Shown: positions 52,745 to 60,832, counted from the stretch's first letter. The stretch: DNA of 64,000 nt from Marivita sp051859345 (GCF_051859345.1 NZ_JBHYFV010000018.1:10856-74855); one strand, 5' to 3'. Program-made: numbers and translations. The notes: generated by a model not told the origin, from the letters alone.

Positions 52745-53494
52745 ATGCGCGCACCACCCCATGTCACCCTGATCTCGCTTGCCCTGCTGATCGCCGCCTG
52801 GACGCTCGGCGCCTGGGCGATGAACGACGCCGACATCCTGCCGACCCCCGTCGCCGTCTGGCACGAGATCGCCGAGGAAAGCGCCTCCGGAGACCTCTGG
52901 TATCACATGGCCAATACCCTGCGCCGCGTGGCCTTGGCCTTCGCGCTCGCCATGACAATCGGCATGACCCTCGGCCTCGCCATGGGCCGGTCCGAGCGGC
53001 TCAACATGTGGCTCGACCCGTGGGTCACCGTCTTCCTGAACCTGCCCGCGCTGGTGATCATCGTGCTCTGCTACCTCTGGATCGGGTTGAACGAGGTCGC
53101 GGCCATCATCGCTGTCGCCCTCAACAAGACCGCCATGGTCACCGTCACCATCCGCGAAGGCGTCCGCACATTGGACCGGGGCGTCCGCGACATGGCCCAG
53201 GTCTACCGGCTCAGCCCCATGACCCGCCTGCGCCACATCATCTGGCCCCAGCTTGGGCCGTTCGTCGCCACCAGCACCCGCAACGGGCTGGCCGTGATCT
53301 GGAAAATCGTGCTGGTGGTCGAGTTCCTGGGCCGCTCCAACGGCGTCGGCTTCCAGATCCACCTCTATTTTCAGCTCTTCGACACCGCAACCGTCATGGC
53401 CTACGCACTGGCCTTCACGGGGGTTATGCTAAGCATCGAGTACGGGCTTGTGCAGCGGTGGGAGAGGGGGGCGAATGCGTGGCGGCGGGTGTGA
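52745..53494 (+). CDS. SsuC/TauC-type ABC transporter permease (detached partner)
   Basis: 249 aa, six membrane helices. The loop before EAA is VRDMAQVYRLSPMTRLRHIIWPQLGPF (residues about 148-175). It begins with ISLALLIAAWTLGAWAMND and TPVAVWHEIAEE as in nitrate/sulfonate/taurine permeases. No SBP or ATPase is next to it. The SBP at 36746 and ATPase at 37723 lack a permease, so the three probably form one importer split by insertion or inversion of the intervening cluster. A REP pair follows 8 bp after its stop. Confidence 0.87.
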   Translation: MRAPPHVTLISLALLIAAWTLGAWAMNDADILPTPVAVWHEIAEESASGDLWYHMANTLRRVALAFALAMTIGMTLGLAMGRSERLNMWLDPWVTVFLNLPALVIIVLCYLWIGLNEVAAIIAVALNKTAMVTVTIREGVRTLDRGVRDMAQVYRLSPMTRLRHIIWPQLGPFVATSTRNGLAVIWKIVLVVEFLGRSNGVGFQIHLYFQLFDTATVMAYALAFTGVMLSIEYGLVQRWERGANAWRRV

Positions 53495-53501
53495 ATTGTG
53501 C

Positions 53502-53563
53502 GGTGCGTGAAATCACGCACCCTACACCCGAAAAACGCCGTAGGGTGCGTGATCGCACGCACC
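53502..53563. repeat. Inverted REP pair (copies 2 and 3)
   Basis: Copy 2 (53502-53525, minus orientation, arms GGTGCGTGA/TCACGCACC) and copy 3 (53540-53563, plus orientation, arms GGTGCGTG/CACGCACC), heads GTAG facing each other over 14 bp. This is a BIME-like arrangement, and transcribed it folds into a long hairpin that may act as a terminator for the permease gene. Confidence 0.85.
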
Positions 53564-53573
53564 ATGCAACGTA

Positions 53574-54041
53574 TCAATCTATAAGAGCCCTTACCTCTGA
53601 GAACGACGTCGACAAGCGGTAATCCCAGATTTCCCAAGTGTTATTAAGTTGAAAAGCCTCAAGATAAAGAAATAGCCCGTAGCCATCGCCGAAAAACGCC
53701 GTCAGTTCTTGCCTATGATTCTCATTGAGAGAAGCGTCCAACATCGCAAAGCAATCTGAAAAGCCGTTTGGAAACGCAGAACTCAATGTCGAAACATCCT
53801 TTTCTGTGTATTCAAGGCGACTCCCAACAATTGTAGGTGTCGAGATCTCGTGGAAGAAAGTTTCGTAGTCGCCGTTGAGAATCTCAGTTGCCAAGTCGCG
53901 AAACACCTGCGGTTTTTCGTTATCCTGGCAGCCGCCAGCTTGACCTTGTGAACCCAACGCCAACATCGCGGCGAATAATCCCGTTGACAGTTTCGCGTTG
54001 AATCCGGTCGGAGCTGTTGCGTTGATGAGCGCGATGATCAT
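53574..54041 (-). CDS. Exported protein of unknown function, AT-rich
   Basis: 155 aa. Hydrophobic N-terminus (KLSTGLFAAMLALGSQGQAGG) suggests secretion; the true start may be a later Met, as residues 1-15 are polar. Two cysteines (GGCQDNEK; SDCFAML). The rest is mixed alpha/beta with no family recognised. Base composition is clearly lower in GC than its neighbours, and the gene is enclosed by REP copies 3 and 4, so it may have arrived from elsewhere. Confidence 0.55.
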   Translation of the reverse strand: MIIALINATAPTGFNAKLSTGLFAAMLALGSQGQAGGCQDNEKPQVFRDLATEILNGDYETFFHEISTPTIVGSRLEYTEKDVSTLSSAFPNGFSDCFAMLDASLNENHRQELTAFFGDGYGLFLYLEAFQLNNTWEIWDYRLSTSFSEVRALID

Positions 54042-54142
54042 GTATCTTTCAAGCCTTCACCATTTCATGGGTATCTTCCAACCTAACGGTTCAGTTCTTT
54101 TTAGGGAATGCAATTCATAAACACATGTCCCAAAAAAAAGTC

Positions 54143-54166
54143 GTTGGGTGCGTGCTCGCACGCACC
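54143..54166 (+). repeat. REP palindrome, copy 4
   Basis: Head GTTG (one change from GTAG) and arms GGTGCGTGC/GCACGCACC with a 2-nt loop. It ends 2 bp before the RAYT stop codon region (54169), the usual place for a REP flanking its transposase. Confidence 0.85.
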
Positions 54167-54168
54167 AC

Positions 54169-54642
54169 TTAAATCGCGTCTTTGCTTACCCTTCGAAAAC
54201 TCGAAAACGCCCAATCCTCCGGTCTCTCCACCAATCCATGCTTCACCGGATTGACCCAACAATACTGCAAATGCGCCGTATAATCCGCCTCATCCCGAAT
54301 GTGATGCTCCCAGAACCGGCGTTGCCACACGCCGCGTTCCTGTCGTTTGACATGGCTGGGTCGCAGCACCCCTGCGGGAACATCGCGTGAGAACCGAGAT
54401 TTGATCAAGCGCCATCGCGTCGGATAGTCAGTATCGCCGTCTGGCAATCGCCAGATGCAATGCATGTGATCGGGCAGGACAACCCATGCATCAATGTCAA
54501 ACGGTCTTTCATTTTTCGTCAGGCGGACAGCTTGCCGAAGAAGGTTGATTTCCCGGATGAGCAGGTCGCTGCTTCGATCCGCCAAGGTAACGGTGAAGAA
54601 GATCGGCGCATTGGCGAGTTTGGGGCGGCGGTAGTTGGACAT
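54169..54642 (-). CDS. REP-associated tyrosine transposase (RAYT, Y1/HUH)
   Basis: 157 aa from ATG at 54642 (MSNYRRPKLANAP); longer readings run into the flanking REPs. The HUH motif is PDHMHCIWRLP with the paired histidines, and RRFWEHHIRDEADYTAHLQY is followed by WVNPVKHGLV, the conserved RAYT tail carrying the catalytic Tyr. It nicks and moves REP elements and is normally single-copy and domesticated rather than a parasitic IS. All key motifs are present and no frameshift is seen, so it looks functional. Confidence 0.92.
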   Translation of the reverse strand: MSNYRRPKLANAPIFFTVTLADRSSDLLIREINLLRQAVRLTKNERPFDIDAWVVLPDHMHCIWRLPDGDTDYPTRWRLIKSRFSRDVPAGVLRPSHVKRQERGVWQRRFWEHHIRDEADYTAHLQYCWVNPVKHGLVERPEDWAFSSFRRVSKDAI

Positions 54643-54683
54643 GTCCGAACCATGTCGGTGCATGGTTAATTTGTGGTGAAAGT

Positions 54684-54740
54684 GGTGCGTGAAATCACGC
54701 ACCCTACACAAATCCCGTAGGGTGCGTGCTCGCACGCACC
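54684..54740. repeat. Inverted REP pair (copies 5 and 6)
   Basis: Copy 5 (54684-54707, minus orientation, arms GGTGCGTGA/TCACGCACC) and copy 6 (54717-54740, plus, arms GGTGCGTGC/GCACGCACC), with GTAG heads facing inward over 9 bp. They lie upstream of the RAYT gene and 78 bp before rlmE. Copies 2 and 5 are identical, as are the arms of 4 and 6, showing two subtypes. Confidence 0.87.
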
Positions 54741-54818
54741 GTCACCATCAACTCCCCCATGACCTTCCCCCAAACCCATGCTACACCGCCCTCCAAACCA
54801 CCACCAAAGGGCACTCCC

Positions 54819-55550
54819 ATGGCCAAGACCCCGACCGGCAAGACCCCAGACGGCAAGAACACCTCCGGGCGCGGACAGCGTGACCTCAAGGTCAAGGTCA
54901 AGTCCGCGCGGGGCCGCAAGCTGTCCTCGACGCGCTGGTTGCAGCGGCAGTTGAACGACCCGTATGTCAAGCGCGCGCAGGCCGATGGCTACCGGGGCCG
55001 CGCCGCCTACAAGATACTCGAACTGGACGAAAAGTACCGCTTCCTCGTCCCCGGCGCCCGCGTTGTCGACCTGGGTGCCGCCCCCGGTGGCTGGTGTCAG
55101 GTCGCCGTCAAACGGGTGAACGCGCTTGGCGAAAAGCCGGGCAAGAAGATCGGCACCGTCCTCGGCATCGACCTGCAAGAGATGGATCCGATTGCCGGGG
55201 CCGAACTCCATGTGCTCGACTTCCTCGACGAAGGTGCCGACGATCAGGTCAAGGACTGGCTCGGCGGCCCCGCCGATGTCGTCATGTCCGACATGGCCGC
55301 CTCAAGTTCCGGTCACAAGCAGACCGACCACCTGCGCATCATCCACCTGTGCGAAACCGCCGCCCAATTCGCCTTCGACGTGCTCGAAGAGGGCGGCACC
55401 TTCGTCGCCAAGGTGCTGGCCGGCGGGGCCGAGGGCGAGTTGCAGAAGCTGCTCAAACAGCGCTTCACCAAGGTCGTGAACGTCAAGCCACCCGCCTCAA
55501 GATCCGACAGTTCCGAGAAATTCGTCGTCGCGACCGGCTTCAAGGGCTGA
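54819..55550 (+). CDS. rlmE: 23S rRNA (uridine2552-2'-O)-methyltransferase RlmE
   Basis: Methylates U2552 of the ribosomal A loop late in 50S assembly. 243 aa from ATG at 54819 (MAKTPTGKTPDGKN); upstream readings fall in REP sequence. Basic N-terminal extension, then RAAYKILELDEKYRFLVPGARVVDLGAAPGGW (SAM motif I), GTVLGIDLQEMD, DVVMSDMAASSSGHKQTDH, and TFVAKVLAGGAEGEL with the catalytic Lys. It belongs to the FtsJ/RrmJ family with the K-D-K-E tetrad visible in part. Confidence 0.95.
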   Translation: MAKTPTGKTPDGKNTSGRGQRDLKVKVKSARGRKLSSTRWLQRQLNDPYVKRAQADGYRGRAAYKILELDEKYRFLVPGARVVDLGAAPGGWCQVAVKRVNALGEKPGKKIGTVLGIDLQEMDPIAGAELHVLDFLDEGADDQVKDWLGGPADVVMSDMAASSSGHKQTDHLRIIHLCETAAQFAFDVLEEGGTFVAKVLAGGAEGELQKLLKQRFTKVVNVKPPASRSDSSEKFVVATGFKG

Positions 55551-55562
55551 CCGACCGGGGCA

Positions 55563-55615
55563 ACCGTACGTTTCGGGGTCTACCGTACGGATGAGTTGTA
55601 CGGTTCGACCGTACG
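55563..55615. repeat. Four clustered GTACG motifs
   Basis: ACCGTACG at 55563, 55582 and 55608 and the reverse form TGTACGGT at 55597, within 53 bp after rlmE and covering the 3' end of the small gene at 55580. Function unknown. Confidence 0.45.
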
Positions 55616-55783
55616 AAGCGACCGGTTCGCCCGCTCCCGCAGGGCCAGCGCCACGTCCGGGCGCAGCGTGTCCGACACCTCTCCGGCGTCGCGCAACAGC
55701 GTCTGCACGTTCCGCTGCCGCAGGAGTTCGAACAACCGTTTCAGCCGCGCATCCGCCGCCCGGAATTCAGGATAATGTCGCAT
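55580..55783 (-). CDS. Small protein, 67 aa, unknown function
   Basis: ATG at 55783 is preceded by a near-ideal GGAGG with 4-bp spacing, which is the main support. The product (MRHYPEFRAADARLKRLFEL...) is helical with many Arg and Leu residues and has no signal peptide or obvious motif. It is convergent with rlmE and ends 30 bp from its stop, amid the GTACG repeats. It could be a DNA-binding or regulatory protein, but nothing shows that. Confidence 0.5.
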   Translation of the reverse strand: MRHYPEFRAADARLKRLFELLRQRNVQTLLRDAGEVSDTLRPDVALALRERANRSLRTVEPYNSSVR

Positions 55784-55958
55784 GAAGCCTCCCCAGGCGG
55801 TCTGACATGTCGATGGTAATACCCTGATATTGCGGTGCTTTTGGGTCGAAACTGTGGCAGGGAGGCGGGCGGAGAAAAACGTCACGCCCGGTCGCAAACC
55901 CCATTGCAATCAAAGCGTTTCCCACCCAGTCTGACCCGAAAAAGCCAAGGGACAGCAC

Positions 55959-56873
55959 ATGCCATTATCCATGACCCAAGAGGTCTTCATCACCTGCGCC
56001 GTGACCGGATCCGGCAGCACCCAGAACCGCAGCCCCCACGTCCCGAAATCCCCAAAAGAAATCGCCGACAGCGCCATCGCCGCCGCCAAGGCCGGTGCGG
56101 CGATCGTTCATTGCCATGTCCGCGACCCGGATACCGGCGCGCCGTCGCGGAAACTTGAATATTATCGGGAAGTTACGGATCGGATTCGCGATTCCGAGGT
56201 GGACGTGGTGCTCAACCTCACCGCCGGGATGGGCGGCGATATCACCTTCGGATCGACCGAAAAACCGCTCCCGGTGGACGCTGATGGCACCGATATGGCG
56301 GGTGCAACCGAGCGCGTCGCCCACATCGCGGACTGCCTCCCCGAGATCTGCACCCTTGATTGCGGCACAATGAATTTCGCCGAGGCCGACTACGTCATGA
56401 CCAACACTCCCGGCATGTTGCGCGCGATGGGCCGCATGATGACCGACCTCGGCGTGAAGCCAGAGATCGAGGCCTTCGACACGGGGCATCTCTGGTTTGC
56501 CAAGGAGCTGGTCAAGGAGGGCGTTCTCAAAGACCCTGCTTTGGTGCAACTGTGCATGGGTGTGCCCTGGGGCGCGCCGAACGACCTCAACACCTTGATG
56601 GCGATGGTCAATAACGTGCCCGATCTCTGGACCTTCAGCGCGTTTTCGCTTGGGCGGAACCAGATGGCCTATGCAGCGGCGGCGGTTCTGGCGGGTGGTC
56701 ATGTGAGGGTCGGGTTGGAAGACAATCTGTGGCTCGACAAAGGCGTGCTCGCCACGAACGCGCAACTGGTCGAACGGGCTGTCGGCATCGTGGAAGGCAT
56801 GGGTGCCAAGATCATGGGGCCGCAGGCGGTTCGGGACAAGTTGGGCGTGACCAAACGCGCGCCGCGAGGCTGA
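55959..56873 (+). CDS. Beta-keto acid cleavage enzyme (BKACE), probable 3-dehydrocarnitine cleavage
   Basis: 304 aa. Zn-binding HCHVRDP near residue 50, CTLDCGTMNFA, and C-terminal GLEDNLWLDKG are BKACE motifs. The family condenses a beta-keto acid with acetyl-CoA to give acetoacetate plus a new CoA ester. Carnitine-locus members convert 3-dehydrocarnitine to betainyl-CoA and acetoacetate; the carnitine dehydrogenase fusion three genes later supports that role. First of the operon; the next start is 1 bp past its stop. Confidence 0.88.
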   Translation: MPLSMTQEVFITCAVTGSGSTQNRSPHVPKSPKEIADSAIAAAKAGAAIVHCHVRDPDTGAPSRKLEYYREVTDRIRDSEVDVVLNLTAGMGGDITFGSTEKPLPVDADGTDMAGATERVAHIADCLPEICTLDCGTMNFAEADYVMTNTPGMLRAMGRMMTDLGVKPEIEAFDTGHLWFAKELVKEGVLKDPALVQLCMGVPWGAPNDLNTLMAMVNNVPDLWTFSAFSLGRNQMAYAAAAVLAGGHVRVGLEDNLWLDKGVLATNAQLVERAVGIVEGMGAKIMGPQAVRDKLGVTKRAPRG

Positions 56874-56874
56874 G

Positions 56875-57495
56875 ATGGCGGTCATTCTTTGTTATGGTGA
56901 CAGCAATACACATGGCACCAAGCCGCTTGAAAAGCTGGGCGCATTTGCGCGTCACGCTGCGGGCGACCGGTGGCCGGATGTGATGGCCGAGGCGCTGGGT
57001 GCTGGGCATCAGGTGATTTCGGAAGGTTTGCCGGGTCGGACAACGGTGCATGACGATATGGTGGAAGGCGGGATGCGCAACGGGTTGACTGTGCTGCCCG
57101 CGATCCTGCAAAGCCATGCGCCGATTGACCTGATGGTGCTGATGCTGGGGACCAATGATCTCAAGAACCGGTTTTCGGTGACGGCTTTCGAAATCTCGCG
57201 ATCCTTGGAACGGTTGATCCTTGCGACACGCGCCGAAGCGGTGGTGACGGACATTCTTCTGGTATCGCCGGTTCCGGTGAAAGAAGCAGGTGTCCTGCGC
57301 GACGTGTTCGCTGGCGCCGAGGCGCGTCAGCGCGGGTTGAGTGCTTTCATAGCGGCGGCGGCAGAACGGCAGGGCGTCGGTTTCCTTGACGCTGGATCGG
57401 TGGTCAGCGTCTCACCCGTCGATGGCGTGCATTGGGATGCAGCCTCGCACCACACGATGGGCGCAGCGATGGCCCAAGCGATCATGGCGCGGTAA
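56875..57495 (+). CDS. SGNH/GDSL-type hydrolase
   Basis: 206 aa. Block I GDSNTHG with the catalytic Ser near residue 10, block II Gly in SEGLPGRTT, block III GTNDLKNRF, and block V DGVHWDAASHH with catalytic Asp and His. No signal peptide, so cytoplasmic. Inside the carnitine operon (1-bp overlap with the SDR gene downstream). It may hydrolyse an ester such as an acylcarnitine or choline ester, but this is inference from position only. Confidence 0.85.
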   Translation: MAVILCYGDSNTHGTKPLEKLGAFARHAAGDRWPDVMAEALGAGHQVISEGLPGRTTVHDDMVEGGMRNGLTVLPAILQSHAPIDLMVLMLGTNDLKNRFSVTAFEISRSLERLILATRAEAVVTDILLVSPVPVKEAGVLRDVFAGAEARQRGLSAFIAAAAERQGVGFLDAGSVVSVSPVDGVHWDAASHHTMGAAMAQAIMAR

Positions 57496-58256
57496 TGAAG
57501 CAGGTCGTCATAACTGGCGGTGGGTCCGGACTTGGGCGTGCGATGGCCGAACGGTTCATGTCCGAGGGCGCCCGCGTTGCCATCTGCGACGCAGACCCGG
57601 ACGCGGTTGCGGATTTTGCGGCGACGCATCCTGACCAGATCGCCTGTGCAGCAGACGTGACCGATGAGGCGCAGATGCAGGCATTCTTCGACCAGATCGA
57701 TACCGCGTGGGATCGCGTCGATGTGGTGTGTGCCAATGCCGGGATCGGTGGGCCTGCGGGGCGGATCGAAGACCTGAGCCTTGCAGACTGGAACCGCTGC
57801 ATCGAAGTGAACCTGTCGGGTACGTTCCTCACCTGCCGCTGGGCGGCGCGGCGGATGCGGGCAGCGGGGCAGGGGCTGATTGTCCTGACCTCCTCGACCG
57901 CCGGGCAGTTCGGCTATCCGCTGCGATCGCCTTATGCGACGGCGAAATGGGGGATTGTCGGCCTCACAAAGACACTCGCAATGGAGCTTGGCCCCGCAGG
58001 TGTGCGTGTGAACGCGATCTGCCCCGGCGCTGTCGAAGGTGACCGGATGGACCGGGTGGTGGCGATGGAAGCCGCTGCATCGGGCAAGACCCATGACGAG
58101 GTGCGCGCGCTTTACGTCAAGGGCGTGTCGCTGCGCACATGGGTGACGGCAGAGGATGTGGCGGACACGGTGTCGTGGCTCGCGTCATCGCAAGCCAAAC
58201 GCATTTCCGGCCAGATCTTGGCCATCGACGGACATACGGAGACACTTGTACCATGA
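57495..58256 (+). CDS. Short-chain dehydrogenase/reductase (SDR)
   Basis: 253 aa from ATG at 57495 (TAATG overlap). NAD(P) motif TGGGSGLGRA, NAG-type motif CANAGIGG, catalytic Ser in LTSSTAG and YATAK, C-terminal GQILAIDGHTE. It overlaps the next gene by 4 bp. A classical SDR in this operon may act on a hydroxy acid related to carnitine (for example D-carnitine), but substrate is unknown. Confidence 0.88.
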   Translation: MKQVVITGGGSGLGRAMAERFMSEGARVAICDADPDAVADFAATHPDQIACAADVTDEAQMQAFFDQIDTAWDRVDVVCANAGIGGPAGRIEDLSLADWNRCIEVNLSGTFLTCRWAARRMRAAGQGLIVLTSSTAGQFGYPLRSPYATAKWGIVGLTKTLAMELGPAGVRVNAICPGAVEGDRMDRVVAMEAAASGKTHDEVRALYVKGVSLRTWVTAEDVADTVSWLASSQAKRISGQILAIDGHTETLVP

Positions 58257-59668
58257 TAGGCATTGCAGCGATCATCGGTGGTGGCGTGATCGGCGGCGGC
58301 TGGGCCGCGCGGTTTGCGTTGATGGGATGGGACGTTCGGATTTTCGATCCCGACCCCGAGGCCGAGCGCAAGATCGGCGAGGTCATGGCCAACGCGGCGC
58401 GGGTGTTCCCGATGCTCTACGAGGCGCCGATGCCGGTACGGGGCGCGATCACCTATGTCGGCTCCGTGGCCGAGGCTGTTACCGGTGCCGACTGGATCCA
58501 GGAAAGCGTGCCGGAACAGCTCGACATCAAGCACAGGGTCATTGCCGAAATACAGGCGGCCTGTTCTGAAACTGCGGTTCTGGCCTCCTCGACCTCGGGG
58601 TTCAAACCGTCGGAATTGCAGCAGGACGCAGCACGTCCCGGCCAGGTCATGGTCGCGCACCCGTTCAACCCGGTCTACCTGCTGCCGCTGATCGAACTGG
58701 TGCCCAGTGCCGCATCAGACACGTCCATCGTGACGCGCGCCAAGCAGATCCTGACTGGGATCGGCATGTACCCCCTGCATGTCCGGGCCGAGATCGACGC
58801 CCATATCGCCGACCGCTTCCTTGAGGCGGTGTGGCGCGAGGCGCTGTGGCTGGTGAAAGACGGCATCGCAACGACCGAAGAGATCGACAACGCGATCCGC
58901 TACGGGTTCGGCCTGCGTTGGGCACAGATGGGCCTGTTCGAGACCTATCGCGTGGCAGGTGGTGAGGCAGGCATGCGGCACTTCATGGCGCAGTTCGGGC
59001 CGTGCCTGCAATGGCCGTGGACCAAGCTGACCGATGTGCCCGAGTTCACGGACGACCTGGTGGATCTGATCGCGGGCCAGTCCGATGCGCAATCGGGACA
59101 TATGAGCATTCGTGATCTGGAACGGCTGCGCGACAACAACCTCGTCGCCATCCTGCGCGCGCTGAAACAGCAGGGCGCTGCGGCGGGCAAGCTGATCCTC
59201 GATCACGACACCGCCCTGCGCGGACCTTTGGGGGCCGAAATCCCATTGGTCACAGTGCGGCGTGTGGTGCCTGTGGACTGGACCGACATCAACGGACATA
59301 TGAACGAGGGGCGCTACGGGCAGTTGTTCAGCGATGCGTCCGAGGAATTCATGACCCATATCGGCGCGGACCGCGCGTATATCGCGGCCGGGCACAGCTA
59401 TTTCACGGCTGAGACAAAAACCAAGTATCTGGCTGAAACCCGTGCGGGCGAAGACATCTATGTGACAACGCATATCATCGTGGCCGATGGCAAAAAGCTG
59501 CAACTCTGGCACCAGATGCACCGCGCGTCCGATGATGCGTTGCTGGCGAATTGCGATCAGTTCATGCTGCACGTGTCGTTGGAAACCCGTCGATCTTGTC
59601 CACCCCTGCCGCATGTGGCCGAGGTATTGAACCGGCTTGCAGACGCCCATGCAGAGGCGGATCAATGA
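58253..59668 (+). CDS. lcdH: Carnitine 3-dehydrogenase fused to betainyl-CoA thioesterase-like domain
   Basis: 471 aa from ATG at 58253. Residues about 1-315 are a 3-hydroxyacyl-CoA-dehydrogenase-type domain: IGGGVIGGGWAARFALMGWDVRIFD, SVPEQLDIK, VAHPFNPVYLLPLIELV. Residues about 340-450 are a hot-dog thioesterase: VDWTDINGHMNEGRYGQLF, VHTRGSYF-like region read HSYFTAETKTKYLAE. Known carnitine dehydrogenases of Rhodobacterales and Rhizobiales share this fusion: the first half oxidises L-carnitine to 3-dehydrocarnitine, the second half frees betaine from betainyl-CoA. It overlaps genes on both sides by 4 bp. Confidence 0.9.
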   Translation: MIGIAAIIGGGVIGGGWAARFALMGWDVRIFDPDPEAERKIGEVMANAARVFPMLYEAPMPVRGAITYVGSVAEAVTGADWIQESVPEQLDIKHRVIAEIQAACSETAVLASSTSGFKPSELQQDAARPGQVMVAHPFNPVYLLPLIELVPSAASDTSIVTRAKQILTGIGMYPLHVRAEIDAHIADRFLEAVWREALWLVKDGIATTEEIDNAIRYGFGLRWAQMGLFETYRVAGGEAGMRHFMAQFGPCLQWPWTKLTDVPEFTDDLVDLIAGQSDAQSGHMSIRDLERLRDNNLVAILRALKQQGAAAGKLILDHDTALRGPLGAEIPLVTVRRVVPVDWTDINGHMNEGRYGQLFSDASEEFMTHIGADRAYIAAGHSYFTAETKTKYLAETRAGEDIYVTTHIIVADGKKLQLWHQMHRASDDALLANCDQFMLHVSLETRRSCPPLPHVAEVLNRLADAHAEADQ

Positions 59669-60825
59669 ATTTCGGGCTGAGCGATGAACAGCAGTTGATT
59701 GTCGCAACTGTGCGCGAATTCGTCGAACGCGAGATCTACCCGTACGAGGCCGAGGTCGAACGCACGGGTGAGGTGCCGGCAGAGGTGGCGCAGGAGATCA
59801 AGCGCAAGGTGCTCGATCTGGGCTTCTACGCCTGCAACTTCCCCGAAGAGGTGGGCGGCGCGGGCCTGTCCCATCTCGACTTCGCGCTGGTGGAGCGCGA
59901 GTTGGGGCGCGGGTCCATGGCTCTGACGCATTTCTTCGGGCGGCCGCAGAACATCCTGATGGCCTGTGAAGGCGACCAGAAAGAGCGGTATCTGCTTCCC
60001 GCCGTGCGTGGCGAGAAGATGGACGCGCTTGCCATGACAGAACCCGAGGCCGGATCGGATGTGCGTGGTATGTCCTGCACCGCCCGGCGCGATGGCGGCG
60101 ACTGGTTGGTCAACGGAACCAAGCATTTCATCTCGGGCGCAGATCACGCGGATTTCTTCATCGTCTTCGTCGCAACCGGTGTTGATGAGACACCGAAGGG
60201 ACCGAAAAAACGCATCACCTGTTTCCTTGTCGATCGCGGCCATCCCGGCTTTTCCGTGCGGGATGGCTACAAATCGGTCAGCCACCGCGGCTACAAGAAC
60301 TGCATCCTTGAATTCGACGAGTGCCGCCTGAGCGATGCGCAGGTCCTGGGCGCGGTTGATGGCGGGTTTGCGGTGATGAACACCTGGCTCTACGCCACAC
60401 GCATCACCGTCGCCACCATGAGCGTCGGCCGCGCGCGGCGCGTCTTCGATCACGCCCTGAGCTATGCCGCCGAACGCAAGCAGTTCGGCCAGCAGATCGG
60501 CAAGTTCCAGGGTGTCAGCTTCCAGATCGCCGACATGATCACCGAGATCGACGCGGCGGACTGGCTGACGCTCAGCGCCGCTTGGCGGCTGGACCAGGGA
60601 TTGCCCGCCAACCGCGAGATTGCCAGCGCGAAACTCTATGCCAGCGAAATGCTGGCCCGCGTAACCGATGCGACGCTGCAGATCCATGGCGGTATGGGCC
60701 TGATGGACGACTATCCCGTAGAACGCTTCTGGCGGGATGCACGGGTCGAACGGATCTGGGATGGCACATCGGAAATCCAGCGCCACATTATCAGCCGCGA
60801 CCTGCTACGACCGCTTGGGGCGTGA
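59665..60825 (+). CDS. Acyl-CoA dehydrogenase, probable gamma-butyrobetainyl-CoA dehydrogenase
   Basis: 386 aa from ATG at 59665, overlapping lcdH by 4 bp. Full acyl-CoA dehydrogenase layout: AMTEPEAGSDVRGM, FISGADHADFF, AERKQFGQQIGKFQ, QIHGGMGLMDDYPVERFWRD. At the position of the usual catalytic Glu (IYEGT) the sequence is IWDGTSEI, so Asp366 may be the base. In this operon it could oxidise gamma-butyrobetainyl-CoA to crotonobetainyl-CoA, or be CaiA-like; the direction is inference. Confidence 0.88.
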   Translation: MNFGLSDEQQLIVATVREFVEREIYPYEAEVERTGEVPAEVAQEIKRKVLDLGFYACNFPEEVGGAGLSHLDFALVERELGRGSMALTHFFGRPQNILMACEGDQKERYLLPAVRGEKMDALAMTEPEAGSDVRGMSCTARRDGGDWLVNGTKHFISGADHADFFIVFVATGVDETPKGPKKRITCFLVDRGHPGFSVRDGYKSVSHRGYKNCILEFDECRLSDAQVLGAVDGGFAVMNTWLYATRITVATMSVGRARRVFDHALSYAAERKQFGQQIGKFQGVSFQIADMITEIDAADWLTLSAAWRLDQGLPANREIASAKLYASEMLARVTDATLQIHGGMGLMDDYPVERFWRDARVERIWDGTSEIQRHIISRDLLRPLGA

Positions 60826-60832
60826 CCCCGTG

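Noticed and set aside
53502..54740. CRISPR array
   Set aside because: The repeats are GTAG-headed palindromes in inverted pairs with a RAYT gene, without regular spacers or cas genes.
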